Shown one piece after another: positions 53,973 to 64,000 of a stretch of DNA of 64,000 bases; position 1 is the first letter of the stretch; each line of letters begins with the position of its first letter. This stretch comes from Cephalotrichum gorgonifer. Its lineage: Eukaryota; Ascomycota; Sordariomycetes; Microascales; Microascaceae. The stretch lies in NCBI GenBank assembly GCA_900312665.1, contig ONZQ02000008.1:62001-126000 (forward strand), given 5' to 3'. Under the pieces are notes generated by a model. That model saw only the letters and a list, made by a program, of their open reading frames with translations. It was not told where the DNA came from and did not search any database. The translations under genes and the position numbers were made by a program.

Positions 53973-56900
53973 TCAAGAATCGATCTCGGCCTTGGCCGCG
54001 TCGAGAAGAAGCTTGACGATGCCCTTATGCCCGTTTGAGGCAGCCCACGACAGCGGCGTCCGGCCATTATCACTCTCTGGGTTGGTGTTGACTTTGCCCG
54101 TAGCAAGAAGAAGCTTGAGTATGGCTTCATTCCCCCTGAAGGCGGCCCACGAAAGCGGCGTGAAGCCATGATCATCTCTTGACTCGACATCGACCCTGCC
54201 TGTAGCGAGAAGAAGTCTGACGACGGCCTCGTGCCCGTTATCAGCAGCCCGTAATAGCGGCGTCGAGCCGAATAACCCATCCTTCGAGTCGAGGTTGACC
54301 TTGCCCGTAGCAAGAAGACGCTCGACAGCAGCCTCTTGCCCCTCCGCAGCAGCCCATGCTAACGGCGTCCGGCCATACGCGTCCATGGCATCGATGTTTC
54401 CGGCACCATTCTCTGCCCTTTGTAAAATGGTCGTTAACGGCCCCAGGATTCCATACCTCGACATAACATGTACCAGGGTAGTCCCTTCGTGTGGACAGTC
54501 TGGGTGATAGCTCCCTATCAGTCCGTAAATACGGACCCATTGTTCCATGAGAGCATTTGATGGCCATGAGAACAGCTGTAGAACATCATCTTGAGCAACA
54601 TTTCTAGCGTCGCATTGCTTCGCATGGTATACCCACGAGGTTGTAGCGTAGTCTAAGAACGGAGTATCGCGCTCATCGATAATCGACCGACCGATATCTG
54701 TCATTGTCAGGTAGCGTATGCAAGTCCTAGCCAGCCCACCGTGTATAGTTCCGATTGCTGTATTAGTCAAAGTTGATGACGGGTGCCCATCTAGAGCTGA
54801 CAGACCCTTCTCGATGAAGAAATCTTTCACGGACTGATGGATAAATTGGACAACTCGAGATGGCGGGAAAGGTTGCGGTACAGTCCGGGGATGTGATCGG
54901 CTGGCTCTACAGCGACTAGTTCGAACCCATATGACCTCGGCAAGGCCGCAGGTAAGGGTTTTGACTCGCTTCTCCATGACGTCGCAGGCGCATATATCAT
55001 CGCAGTCACACGCGAAATCCTCGGCGCCCCGGCATTCTTCTAATGACTCGTACGGGCAATCAGGATCGACTATCATGGCCCAGAGCACCTCGTCCAGATA
55101 CAGCGGCCGGGTTGCAAAGCAGATCCACCGGATCAGTTGTAGGGAAGCTGGTCTATCGCTCATACTATCGACGAGAGTGCTGTATAAATCATCCAGGCCA
55201 GTGGGAGAACGATGTAGTTCCGCCTCGATCGCCTTGAACCTGACCCCCCCGCGCCTACGACCCTGAACGAGCTTGACCATGAGGAATGCCCATAAAAAAA
55301 GGCCCGAGGAAAGAGACGCAATCGTAGCGGGAATTGAAGGTGCCGTTTGGCAAAGACCAGAGAGTTGAGCCTGCACATAGGTCGAAATGTCGTCTCTGTT
55401 TTCGTCTTCGAGGCATATTTCAGTTGCATTCTCGATATCCATGATCGGGTAGTGGCGACAACTGAAGCAGATATGAAGCCGTTTAGAGGTAGAAGACGAG
55501 GTGTTCTTGAGCAATGAACTGAATTCGCGGGCCAGCCACACTGCGTCCTCTTCGCCGCACTCGTCCAAGGCGTCGACGAATAACCAAACGGATCGAAGGT
55601 CAAGGACTTTAGGGAGGGACAGCTCGAGGAAGCGCTTCAATTCTTCCTGATGCCATTTCCACGCTGTGCCAGGCTCACCAATCTCGTCACACTTCTTCTT
55701 GAAGCTATCAACAAGATCGGATAGCGAGCTAGGAGCCTGGCTAACAGCCTGATGGAGGAGAGACCGGAATAAGCCAAGAGGGGTCCTTTCGAGCTCGTCG
55801 CCACGACCGTGGAAGAAAAACGAAAGGATGACGTCCCCATCGCTGCTGCGTTCGGCCCTGAGATTATCGAGAGCATATTTCAGCAATGTCGACTTCCCAG
55901 AGCCTGGCTTCCCCTTGAACCAGAGAAGCCCCCCCTGGTCGGAATCACCAGACCAGCCCTTGTACCTGTCATCTCGAAGCAGCCAGTTGCATGTCCCGGA
56001 TACGGCGCGGGCAATATTGTGGGAGCGGCTCTCCATTTGGGGGAAGGCTAGCGATTTCAAGCAAGCTAGGCAATCCAGCGACAGGTGACGACCGGTATCG
56101 GACGGGCTTCTTTGGGCGTCTTGGGTCTGAGGGAGAGTTGGCTGAGGTCGATGTGGTATGTGTATGGGAGTGTCTTGGGTATTTCGGGTATGGGGGCGGT
56201 GGTACGAAGCTTTAGAGAGGGGGATTAGCTGAGGTTTGTTGTGGAAGCCGTATCATTTGCTAAGTCTCCTTACTGAGTTGTGATTTCCATCTGTTCAGCT
56301 CCCCAAGCACCCTCTTGAACCCGTTATCCTCTGTCGAGGCGAATCTAACCATTTCACGATGGTTCCCATGAATAGTCATGGAACTGAAGCCCTCGAGAGT
56401 AGCAGACTCCTTTGACACGACTGTGCCTACTATCGGCATGGGTAATTCTTCAAAGAAGCATGTAATTTCGAAAAGCCGGCCGCCCTCGCGCTGCTGTCGT
56501 ATCATTCCCAAGAAGTCGACTTGGAGAGTCTCGAGGACCTCGTTGCTTGTCTCCAGGACTTCCAATAGCGACTTATTGGTGCTCTTTATGAAGCTAATCG
56601 CTGAAGCTGGCATCTTGGCCCAATTAGCCAGCCAAGACCCTTTATGTGGAGTGCCCATGAATATGATGCCCTTGGTGGAATCGAAGACGTTGCGAAGGTG
56701 AGGCTCCGGGTTATCTCGGGAGAGCAGAATCGCTTTCTTGCAGACGAGACCGCCCAAGCTGTGGGCGACGAGGATAAGAGGCCGAGATGTATTACAACAG
56801 GCCCTGTCTGCTACCAGGTCGTGTAGAAGGTTGGTAGCATGGTCCACCAGCCGGTTTACCCCCGGGGCTCGCTTGTGTCGTGCAACATACGCATCGTAAC

Positions 56901-57339
56901 CGTACGTGAGTATACGAGCCCCACTGAGCTTCTGCGGAAGGAGGATTCCGGGCCAAGATGCAGCTTGCCCCTCTGCGGTCCAGGTGTTCTCCCGGTCCCC
57001 GGTTAAGCCATGAACAAAGCAGATGTCAACTACGGCATTGGGGCAGTCGTGTAAAACCTTTACGCCGTCTGGGAAAGGGCTGCCAGAGGAATCAATAGAG
57101 TCTGGCTTCTGGGCACTGGAGAGGGGCTCCCAAGCGGCCGCCAGGACTGGGGAAGGCGTCGCAGCTCGCCTCGAAATTCCCAAGGCAGGGTCTGGTGGGA
57201 TCTCGGACGGGCTCAAACAGGCGTCGGGATTCAGCTCCGGATTAGGTGGCGTGATGTTGTCCCTGGTCCATTGTTCTTCTTTGACGACGGCAGTTCGAAG
57301 CCGCTTCCTCGGGCGAAGCATGTCAAATATACTATCCAT
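53973..57339 (-). CDS. Fungal NLR: SesB-type hydrolase, NACHT, ankyrin repeats
   Basis: STAND-class receptor. Exons 57339-56274 and 56119-53973 join in frame to 1070 residues; the 154-nt intron uses donor GTAAGG and acceptor CCCAAG, which is the least certain part. Residues about 95-350 form an alpha/beta hydrolase of the SesB/PGAP1-like type, with the oxyanion loop FVHGLTG at 109-115, nucleophile S194 in VAHSLGGLV and a likely catalytic His in GNHREM. The NACHT module has Walker A GKPGSGKST at 425-433 and Walker B VWLFVDALDE at 533-542. About four ankyrin repeats of about 33 residues fill 935-1070, the last cut short by the stop. In other fungi such proteins control incompatibility and cell death. 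The repeats share the phrase LLLATGKVN, a sign of recent repeat turnover. Confidence 0.88.
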
Positions 57340-58139
57340 GCTTGACGCGCTTTCGGGTCATTGAAGCCGGAGAAAGGATTCGAGTTCGACGCGTTAACGG
57401 TTGCGTTGGGCCATTATTATCGAGTCTCCTTCGCCATGAAAGAAGGAGAGGTTGTGAGTGAGAGGTGGAAAGGTGAAAAGCCTCGACGCGATAAGACAGG
57501 GGGTTGGAAGAAGCAGGCTGCATGGCGGCGCAAGTTGACAAGTCATAATTGGCGTCTCCTAATACAGCCGCATCCAATCATTTTAATGCCTTGACATGAC
57601 CAGGCTGTGGAATCGTGAGCAAGGTCACGGCCACGGCCACGGCCACGACGGTGTTCTGAGCGCGAACCTAGTCGACTACAAGCACAAGTACTTGGAGCGT
57701 CGCGTGGCGGAAGAGAGCGATGTCAGAGACAGATATCGAAATGTCGTCTGTTGTGGATCCCGGATCCCGGACTAGCCCGCCGTGTTGCGCTCATCTGTTA
57801 CATCGCTTGGGTCTGTATTTGTATTAATAAAGTGGATATTTTTCTATTAGCTCCTCGGACAGTCTGGGCCCACCAGTACCTAGATATCATCTTCAGCTTA
57901 GTAAGTAGGAGCCGGGGGAAGAAAATGTGTGGATTGTGTAATGTACATGTAGGGTAGGCAACTTCTAGGAACTATGTATTAATGTCACGGGATGCTGGGC
58001 AGACAGGCAAGGCAGGTGGTGCCCGCCCACCTCACCTGCCAAATGCCAAATGAGGAACGCCGCCAAAGCCCATGTCTTATTCCATCGACGTCGAGGTTAG
58101 CTCTCTCTGAGTCGCCGCTTAATATCTCCTCTCGCTTCT
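57340..58139. other. Gap between NLR and DUF6594 gene
   Basis: An 800-bp stretch holding the NLR promoter, a CGGCCA repeat at 57623-57650 and an 8-bp inverted repeat (GGCAGGTG at 58011 with its complement at 58033). No gene is supported. Confidence 0.45.
57623..57650. repeat. CGGCCA hexamer repeat
   Basis: Three to four copies of a CGGCCA unit in non-coding DNA upstream of the NLR start. Confidence 0.65.
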
Positions 58140-59323
58140 CTATGAACTGCTTAGATCCCCGCTCACAAATACCACCAACACAGCGGCATACCTACACCCT
58201 CGTTAGCCATGGAGTCTCAGATGTGATCCGACGCATGCATAGTATACAAGTACTCACGCGGCAGTGGCCCCGAATATCTCAGCCCGTCGGGCATTCGTTA
58301 GCAGACCAACAGTTAGAGCAAACGTTGCAGTGAATGCAGCAATCATGGCAAGCTTCGACTTGTCGCTCTGGACGAGATATAGCCCGGAGATTGGTCCGAC
58401 TAACAGAACGGCCGCGACGATGGTGTTGATGATGCCCACTGCGACGCGAACCGCATCCTCGTTGAACCGACCGATAACGTAGCACCCATCTGTTGGGATG
58501 TCTTCCTGGAAAGAAAGTGAGTTACGAGGCCATTTTAATAGTGGCAGCCCGGCCTCCCTTACGTTTCGCCCTGAGAAAAAAAACTGGGGGTGGGGGGAGT
58601 GAGGAGTAAATGGGGAGGGTTTCTATCTTACTTTGGCGGGCCAGTGTTGGCGAAGGAAGCGAGAGAGATAGTCCGCCTCCATGGCGTTGTTGGTAGCCAC
58701 GAGGTCATCTCGGTCATCGAGGAAAGTCTTTGCTCGCCCTCCCAGCGCCGGCGGCGTCTTAAACCATCCTCTATATGCAGCAAGGACTCGTTTGCTAGGT
58801 CTCGGCAGCTTCGCTATCTCGCTCTGTAGGAGCAGCCGCTCGTCTTAGCGCAGCCACGTCAGCCCGGACTTTGAAACCCCTAAAGAAATGTTTTAAACTC
58901 ACGATATTCCTTTAGCTTCATACGCACATCTTCTATCAGTCTCATCCGCTTCTTTGCTGCGTCATCGCCCGCCTCCACCTTCTCTACCAATACCTCCCAC
59001 GTCCTAGCAGCATCTTTGAGGGCCATATCGTCACTAGCTACATCCTGTTCATCCAGCTCCCGTAGCCTGCCTTCTAAGTGGAGGATCTCGCTCTGCAGAT
59101 AGAGTAGGTTCCGCGCGGCCAACTCGTCGAACTTGCGAAAGACAAAGCCTTCATTGTCTCGGTCGAGGGATACCCAGTGCGCAACAGCAGCGTAGCCCTC
59201 CTTTTGGTAGGGGGCGGGTTGAGGCGATACCCGCTGCCTTCTCGTCGACCTGGGCGACATAGGATCTATAAGGAGGGACCGATCGCAGGATATTTTGTCA
59301 AGAAAAGAAGGGACGCTGTCCAA
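58140..59323 (-). CDS. DUF6594-type fungal membrane protein
   Basis: Four exons (59323-58903, 58843-58632, 58505-58258, 58191-58140) give 310 residues. The N-terminal two thirds are charged and helical: GYAAVAHWVSLDRDNEGFVFRKFDELAARNLLYLQSEILHLEGRL, which probably forms a coiled coil, then LLLQSEIAKLP. The C-terminus has three hydrophobic helices: VGIINTIVAAVLLVGPISGLY, LAMIAAFTATFALTVGLL, and AAYAAVLVVFVSG split by the last intron. This layout matches the fungal DUF6594 family, whose function is not known. The family is abundant and variable in Pezizomycotina. The fourth exon encodes only 17 residues, and the chain stops soon after the last helix. Confidence 0.78.
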
Positions 59324-59915
59324 ATATCTAGCCCGCGGATGGTGGGTCTACCTCGAAGACCTCCTATTTCCGCCGGCTGTCGCGAATGCCAGCAGTAACT
59401 ACCTGGCGAATGACGACGAGAAATATCATCTCGCAAAATCAAGAAAAAAAAAACCTCCTCTCATCTGCTATTTTTCATGTTGGAAACTTCTCAGGTGGAA
59501 GGGCGGTCGGGTGTGTTCGTTAGGAAAGGTAGGTGTAGGTGGACCGGTGACGTGGCGGCCTCCTCGCCGAGCCACAGCCTCACAATTGGGCAAGAAGAAA
59601 ACAAACAGATACCTTTCGACAAATGAAAAGACCTTACCTTGTAACCAGCCCCCAAATCCTTCCACCTTCAGGAGGGATTTTCGGGCGGACCAGGCTTGGC
59701 TCGTCACACAAGCCTTCCCGAAGTGGAAAAAGGGGGAAGGCGAACCTTCATCCTCACCGCTTCCTGTATTTAGAAACATCTCGTCGCTTTGTTATTTCTT
59801 CCGGCCGACCGTCTGGACTTCTAGACTTCTAGACCAACCACAGACGGTCCTACTTATTCTAAATGACCCCTCTGCCGTCTACACATCGATTAGCTTGAGC
59901 TCGAAACCGGCGCAA
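59324..59915. other. Divergent promoter region, DUF6594 gene / retropepsin gene
   Basis: A 592-bp stretch with promoters of two divergent genes. The frame of the retropepsin gene is open through it but shows no conserved features. Confidence 0.45.
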
Positions 59916-62296
59916 ATGCCACCGCAAGATTCCCACCCGCTAGTGCGTCGGTTCCGGCGCTACCAACAGGATCGGCATGGCCGTCGTCTGGACAGAATCT
60001 CATGCGTCCTCTGCCATGCTCTAATCGATATTGGCCTAGATCGGTATATCGATCACTTCAAACTCGCCCATTCTGGTGTCATCAAGAGCGAACGGGAGTC
60101 AGGACAGGATCCCCTTGCCACTGCGAGGAAGTACTATAGGCGATCTCAGAACCCCATAGATGCAAGGTAAGTGGGCGACGACGGTCTGTCCCCGGCTACC
60201 CCTACCTACATCCACCTCCACGCCCATCTTCCCTTTGTTCGCCGTTGTCATGGTCATCCTGGGTACTAATGAATCTCACAAACTTCCAGGCACAAACTAC
60301 AGGAATCGGACACCCCCCTGTGCTCACTACCCGAGCGAGGCACGAGGCTTGAGCCGCCGGGGAATGCCCATGGCCCCCAAATAAAGACTACTGCCTCGGG
60401 GTCCGAGGACTCCGACTTTGACCGGCCCCAAAGGAGTAACAATGTCCCCCTCTGGACGGGGACGACAAGCGCCAAGCGCAGCCACAGGGGCAGCGCGCAC
60501 GCCGAGACACCTCAACACCTCCACCTCCACCAGCACGACCAGCCACCCGGGTCGAAGCACCGCCACGACGAGGTGGAGCGCGACATGGACTGTATGCTGC
60601 GCCAGCCGGATACGCCTCTTATTAGCCAGCGGCAGCTTTTTGACGAGGTAAAGGGCATTTACAAGGGCCTCCTCCTCGTCGAATCAAAGTGTATAGAAGT
60701 CGATGCTGCCCAAAACGTACAGGAAGGCGATTCTGCAGTAGAACTGAAGAATGAGCAATGGCAGGCCCTTGGTGCTCTACATCGGGCCTTGCTTCATGAG
60801 CACCATGACTTCTTTCTCGCCAGTCAACACCACTCTGCTAGCCCGCCGCTCAAAAAGCTGGCCTCAAAGTATAACATCCCTGCACGTATGTGGAGGGAAG
60901 GTATCCAGTCATACCTCGGGCTGCTACGGGATCATTTCCCTGGCCACATACCAGACTCAGATGACCAGGTGACCGGGCCGCCTTCACCGTCTTCACCAGG
61001 GGTGCGTACCAAACTCTCTAAAGCAGTTCTTGATCCATCGCGACTACGACGCGAGTTTTTTGTTTCTGGGGAGATCGCCGGCGTGTCGGTGGTGGCGTTG
61101 CCCGACACCGGCGCAGACACCTGCTTTATCTCGCCCAGCCTCGTATCGCGTCATAAGCTCCGGCCACTGCCTGGTACTAATGGGTCGACCCGTCTCCCGA
61201 CGGGAAGACACGTAAAGTCTCCTGGTATTGTTGAAGTTCCCTGGCAATTCGAGGGAGAATCTAAAACCCACCTGCTTCGCTGTACAATTCTTCCTGGGTG
61301 TAAACACTCCCTGGTCCTGGGTAGTGTCTTTCTTCGGGCGACGGAGACACTAACCAAGTTCCGAGAACGCATCCAGTCGAAACTCTGCTCGCTAGTGCCC
61401 AAATTTCGTTTGCGCTTTCTGGGGGAAGGGAGGCAGCACCTGCAGGGGTTCTTTAACGACCAGCTGATCTCTGCCCTCCCTGACACCGGCTCGGACCTCA
61501 TGCTAATCTCGAAGTCCTTCGCTAATAGGCGGGGGCTAAAGATTGATGGAAGTCACCGAAATCGCCTGGAGGTCGAGTTCGCTGACGGGACGACTGCGTG
61601 GACCGAAGGCGTCGTTACAGACGTGGAATGGAGAGTTGGGGACGAGGATATCCGTTGCGACTTTTACGTACTCAAGGACTTGCGTGAAGACGTCATACTA
61701 AACAGCGACTACGTCCTCGACGTGGGTGTGTTCTCAAGATACACCGACAGCTTGGTTAGCAAGGACTGCTACCGCGCCGAATCGGAACTCTGCAACATAC
61801 GGGTTATCGGAGGGTATAGCGACCGTCTCGATGAGCTGGAGGCTGAATCTGCAATTGACAGTACGTCCCCAAGATTTCGAGTCCTCTCCCATCTATTTGA
61901 CAGTAATGATGACTGACTGACGGGGGGAAAGTGACGTCCCCTGATGACTTTGGGCCCCGGAAGACCCAAGACGAGCTCGTGAGACGGGATAAGATCCGTG
62001 ACGAGATCGGGAAGATTCCTGATGCTAAGACGCGCGCTGAGGCGGAGGCAGCAGAGAATATTAGACAGAAGAACTGGGAGTTGGAGAGAGACAAGCACCG
62101 CCTTTTGCTCCGCAGTCAGGAAACCTCTACGTCCACGTCCCCGAGTCGTGGCATGATCTCGGGGAGTTCTTTGGACGAGGGGAGAGGGAAGGATTTGGTT
62201 CCATCTCGAGTGGATGGACTTCGCGGTCGGTGGAGACGGAGGGTGGACCGGCTTTCTTCCTCTCTGCTTCGATCGTCGGGAGGTCCCGGACCTTAG
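59916..62296 (+). CDS. C2H2-like finger plus two retropepsin-like aspartyl protease domains
   Basis: Exons 59916-60166, 60290-61860 and 61932-62296 give 728 residues. An N-terminal finger has C30-x2-C33-x13-H47-x4-H52. A His-rich low-complexity linker follows (HLHLHQHDQ). Two retropepsin-like domains come next: domain 1 with catalytic D356 in LPDTGADTCFIS and its SLVLGS flap-side motif near 426-429, and domain 2 with D482 in LPDTGSDLMLIS and a DVILNSDY segment where the usual glycine is Asn. The C-terminus is a charged helix (DKIRDEIGKIPDAKTRAEAEAAE) with a Ser/Arg-rich end. No reverse transcriptase, RNase H or integrase is linked, and introns are present, so this is a cellular gene rather than an intact retroelement. 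Function is unknown. Confidence 0.82.
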
Positions 62297-63175
62297 GGTA
62301 GTTTGAACTCCCTCCCAATACCCGACGCATACTCTTGTGAACGACGCGGCAGAGGGAGAAAAACAGGATTAAAGTGAAGCTACTTTCGATCAGGACAGAT
62401 ATGAACGCTACTTTCGATCAGGGCGGATATGAACATGGCGTGGCCAAACTCAAAACCTCCATTGCAAGAGACGCAGTCGCAGTCGGAAGATGGCCATGTT
62501 AATATTAACAGTGCTTAGAGGAATAGTCACTTAACCTGACAACAATCTCCCTGCTTGTAACGTCTACCACCTCGGACTTTACAAGTGCGCTTGTATTTGC
62601 TTTTGTATCTCTCCTCAGCTCCTCCTCTTTCACCACGAAGATTATTACCTCTTAAGATCCATACCGTACCACCCTCCCTCGCTACCATTTTCCTAATCGA
62701 GAATACACCAAGAACCAGAGGCATGGATGCGGTGCCTGCCCACATGCAAGGGAGAGAACGCTTCCGCAAGACTTATTGGCTGCATCGTGATTTAACAGCG
62801 ACTAACGGCGTTCCTTCCTAAAAGGTTCCATGCCGATGGAATGGGACGGACGCCTTGCCCACCTCTCCCTTGCGGGCGGATGGCAGTATTGCGCCGTCCC
62901 CGGCGATTTGGGATAAACGCCGCCCCCATAGCATTCCCTGTGGCCCATAATCAGCTCGTGGCCAGGCGGCCCCCGTAAATACCAGGAATAGAACGCAGTT
63001 GGGTAGTTACGCATGGTCATCCTCGGCACCATGCACGGGCGGAGATGAGCGGACGAGGGGTTGCGTATATCAATGCCTGGTTCCCAGTTCTCCTCTTGGT
63101 CTTTCGTTGGATATAGCTTCCGTCGCGGGAACTTGGGGCTCACACTACCCATTCCTATACACTTTTATCGTTGTG
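62297..63175. other. Gap before the CRIB gene
   Basis: An 879-bp stretch with a 28-bp direct repeat at 62379-62434. A supported gene could not be recognised, although the true 5' end of the CRIB gene may fall here. Confidence 0.4.
62379..62434. repeat. Direct tandem repeat, 2 x 28 bp
   Basis: Two adjacent 28-bp units beginning GCTACTTTCGATCAGG, with two differences, just after the retropepsin gene stop codon. Confidence 0.8.
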
Positions 63176-64000
63176 GTGCGTCTGGTGACTACCCCTATCC
63201 TCGAACCGGAAGGAGAAAGAAGAAACGAGGCGGAAAGCGGCCCGGTGGGCGGTGCCTTTGAATCGGCCGAGTTTCGAATGCTTCTAGACGTCTCTTTGTT
63301 TGGAGTCCGTGCTGAAAGGAGAGAGCACTCTTTCAACCTCGATGCTCTATGCCACGCACTCCATATAAACCCAAGTGGTCTACATCCTACGAGGTAATTT
63401 CCCGCTCTCTTCCCCTCCCCGTGTCCTCCCCGGGTCCTTCAGCATCCAGTATATGGTACAATCGCAAATACGATCCCCCAAAGCTAGCTCCTTGGAACTG
63501 AAAGACTCATAACTCCTCTCATTTACCAGGATGTTCAACGTCAAGGCGCTCTGTGGAAAAGTGCGAACTAGGGTGAAGAGAGAGGGAAGAGACACAATAA
63601 GTTATCAGATTGTGAGCGCTACCCCTCTCGCCCGATAATCAACCTTCACATCCTAACAAGGCCGTAATAGTCCGCCCCCTTCAACTTCAAGCATGAGAGT
63701 ACCGAACTCCCAGGAATACCACCTACCGAGTATGTGTTGCTTACCTTTTCCCCGTGCCCCCCGTTCCCCCTTCCCATTTCGTAACTTCTTGCGTATCCGA
63801 CGGGCGGCTGGCTGACTGAGTTTTGGCAAACAGGCTCGCCCTTCTAAGAGAGAAGGCTGCCGCTAGTCGGATTGGTGTGGCAGATGTTCCACGGCCGGTA
63901 TCCTCGTTTTCCATCCACCCGGCTTTCTACTTTCCGGGTTCGCAGACGGGGGGTTGCACAGCGTCCGGTGGTGCGGTCAGTGGCGGCGCCGTAGTGGCTG
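63176..64000 (+). CDS. CRIB-motif protein, partial (cut by the right edge)
   Basis: Exon pieces ending at 63393 and covering 63530-63611, 63671-63729 and 63834-64000 join in frame. The first carries EFRMLLDVSLFGVRAERREHSFNLDALCHALHINPS. The second carries RMFNVKALCGKVRTRVKRE. Across the next junction the chain reads ISYQ-ISAPFNFKHESTELPG, which fits the CRIB pattern I-S-x-P-x-x-F-x-H that binds Cdc42/Rac GTPases. The last piece continues LALLREKAAASRIGVADVP. The start codon is not resolved: the first exon is open upstream without an ATG, so an earlier exon probably exists. A role in Cdc42 signalling is inferred from the motif alone; no kinase domain is in view. Confidence 0.6.

Noticed and set aside
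54915..54935. tRNA T-loop-like word TTCGAAC
   Set aside because: It lies within the NLR coding exon and no cloverleaf could be built. A similar word near 33779 lies inside apl2.
59324..59915. Longer N-terminus for the retropepsin protein
   Set aside because: The frame is open upstream but the sequence looks like promoter translation. The ATG at 59916 lies just before the conserved finger and is the simplest start.

Overview
The window is nuclear DNA of a filamentous ascomycete (Pezizomycotina, most like a Sordariomycete). The genes carry short introns of about 50-100 nt with GT-AG ends and visible CTAAC-type branch points. Their set is typical of moulds: class I-type chitin synthase, Kei1, a DUF3112 seven-helix protein, a DUF6594 protein and a STAND/NLR gene. 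The species cannot be named from sequence alone. No rRNA, tRNA, CRISPR array or intact transposon was recognised by eye.

The first 46.5 kb is conserved housekeeping DNA. In order: the 5' part of uridine kinase (-), Nop53 (-), Ypt6/Rab6 (+), ribose-5-phosphate isomerase (-), Kei1 (+), sulfite reductase beta subunit (+), a SAM methyltransferase (+), chitin synthase (-), a two-domain soluble ABC ATPase (+), Ump1 (+), a prenylated UBL3-type ubiquitin-fold protein (-), syntaxin-18/Ufe1 (-), Emc4 (-), AP-1 beta-adaptin (+), aspartate aminotransferase (+), a DUF3112 protein (+), a fungal protein of unknown function (+), Nmd3 (+) and Esf2 (-). Three act in 60S/40S ribosome production (Nop53, Nmd3, Esf2). 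Several act in membrane traffic or the ER (Ypt6, Ufe1, AP-1 beta, Emc4, Kei1, chitin synthase). Gene models were built by joining exons so that the reading frame closes; coding lengths are multiples of three.

From 47.1 to 62.3 kb the content changes to accessory genes. Four consecutive minus-strand genes encode a HeLo-like-type N-terminal domain with ankyrin repeats, a large protein with a PD-(D/E)XK nuclease-like core and a cysteine-pair motif, a complete NLR (SesB-type hydrolase, NACHT, ankyrin repeats), and a DUF6594 membrane protein. A plus-strand gene follows with an N-terminal C2H2-like finger and two retropepsin-like aspartyl-protease domains in one chain. This block looks like a non-self-recognition or genome-defence neighbourhood and is the most interesting part of the window. 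A CRIB-motif gene begins at the right edge and is cut off.

Non-coding regions hold several unexplained structures: a dense cluster of GTACTTG heptamers (27.4-28.5 kb), a 40-bp near-perfect inverted repeat around an AT-rich core (31.8-32.35 kb), a 116/126-bp tandem duplication with mostly transition differences (21.06-21.31 kb), and a degraded coding relic near 38.5 kb.
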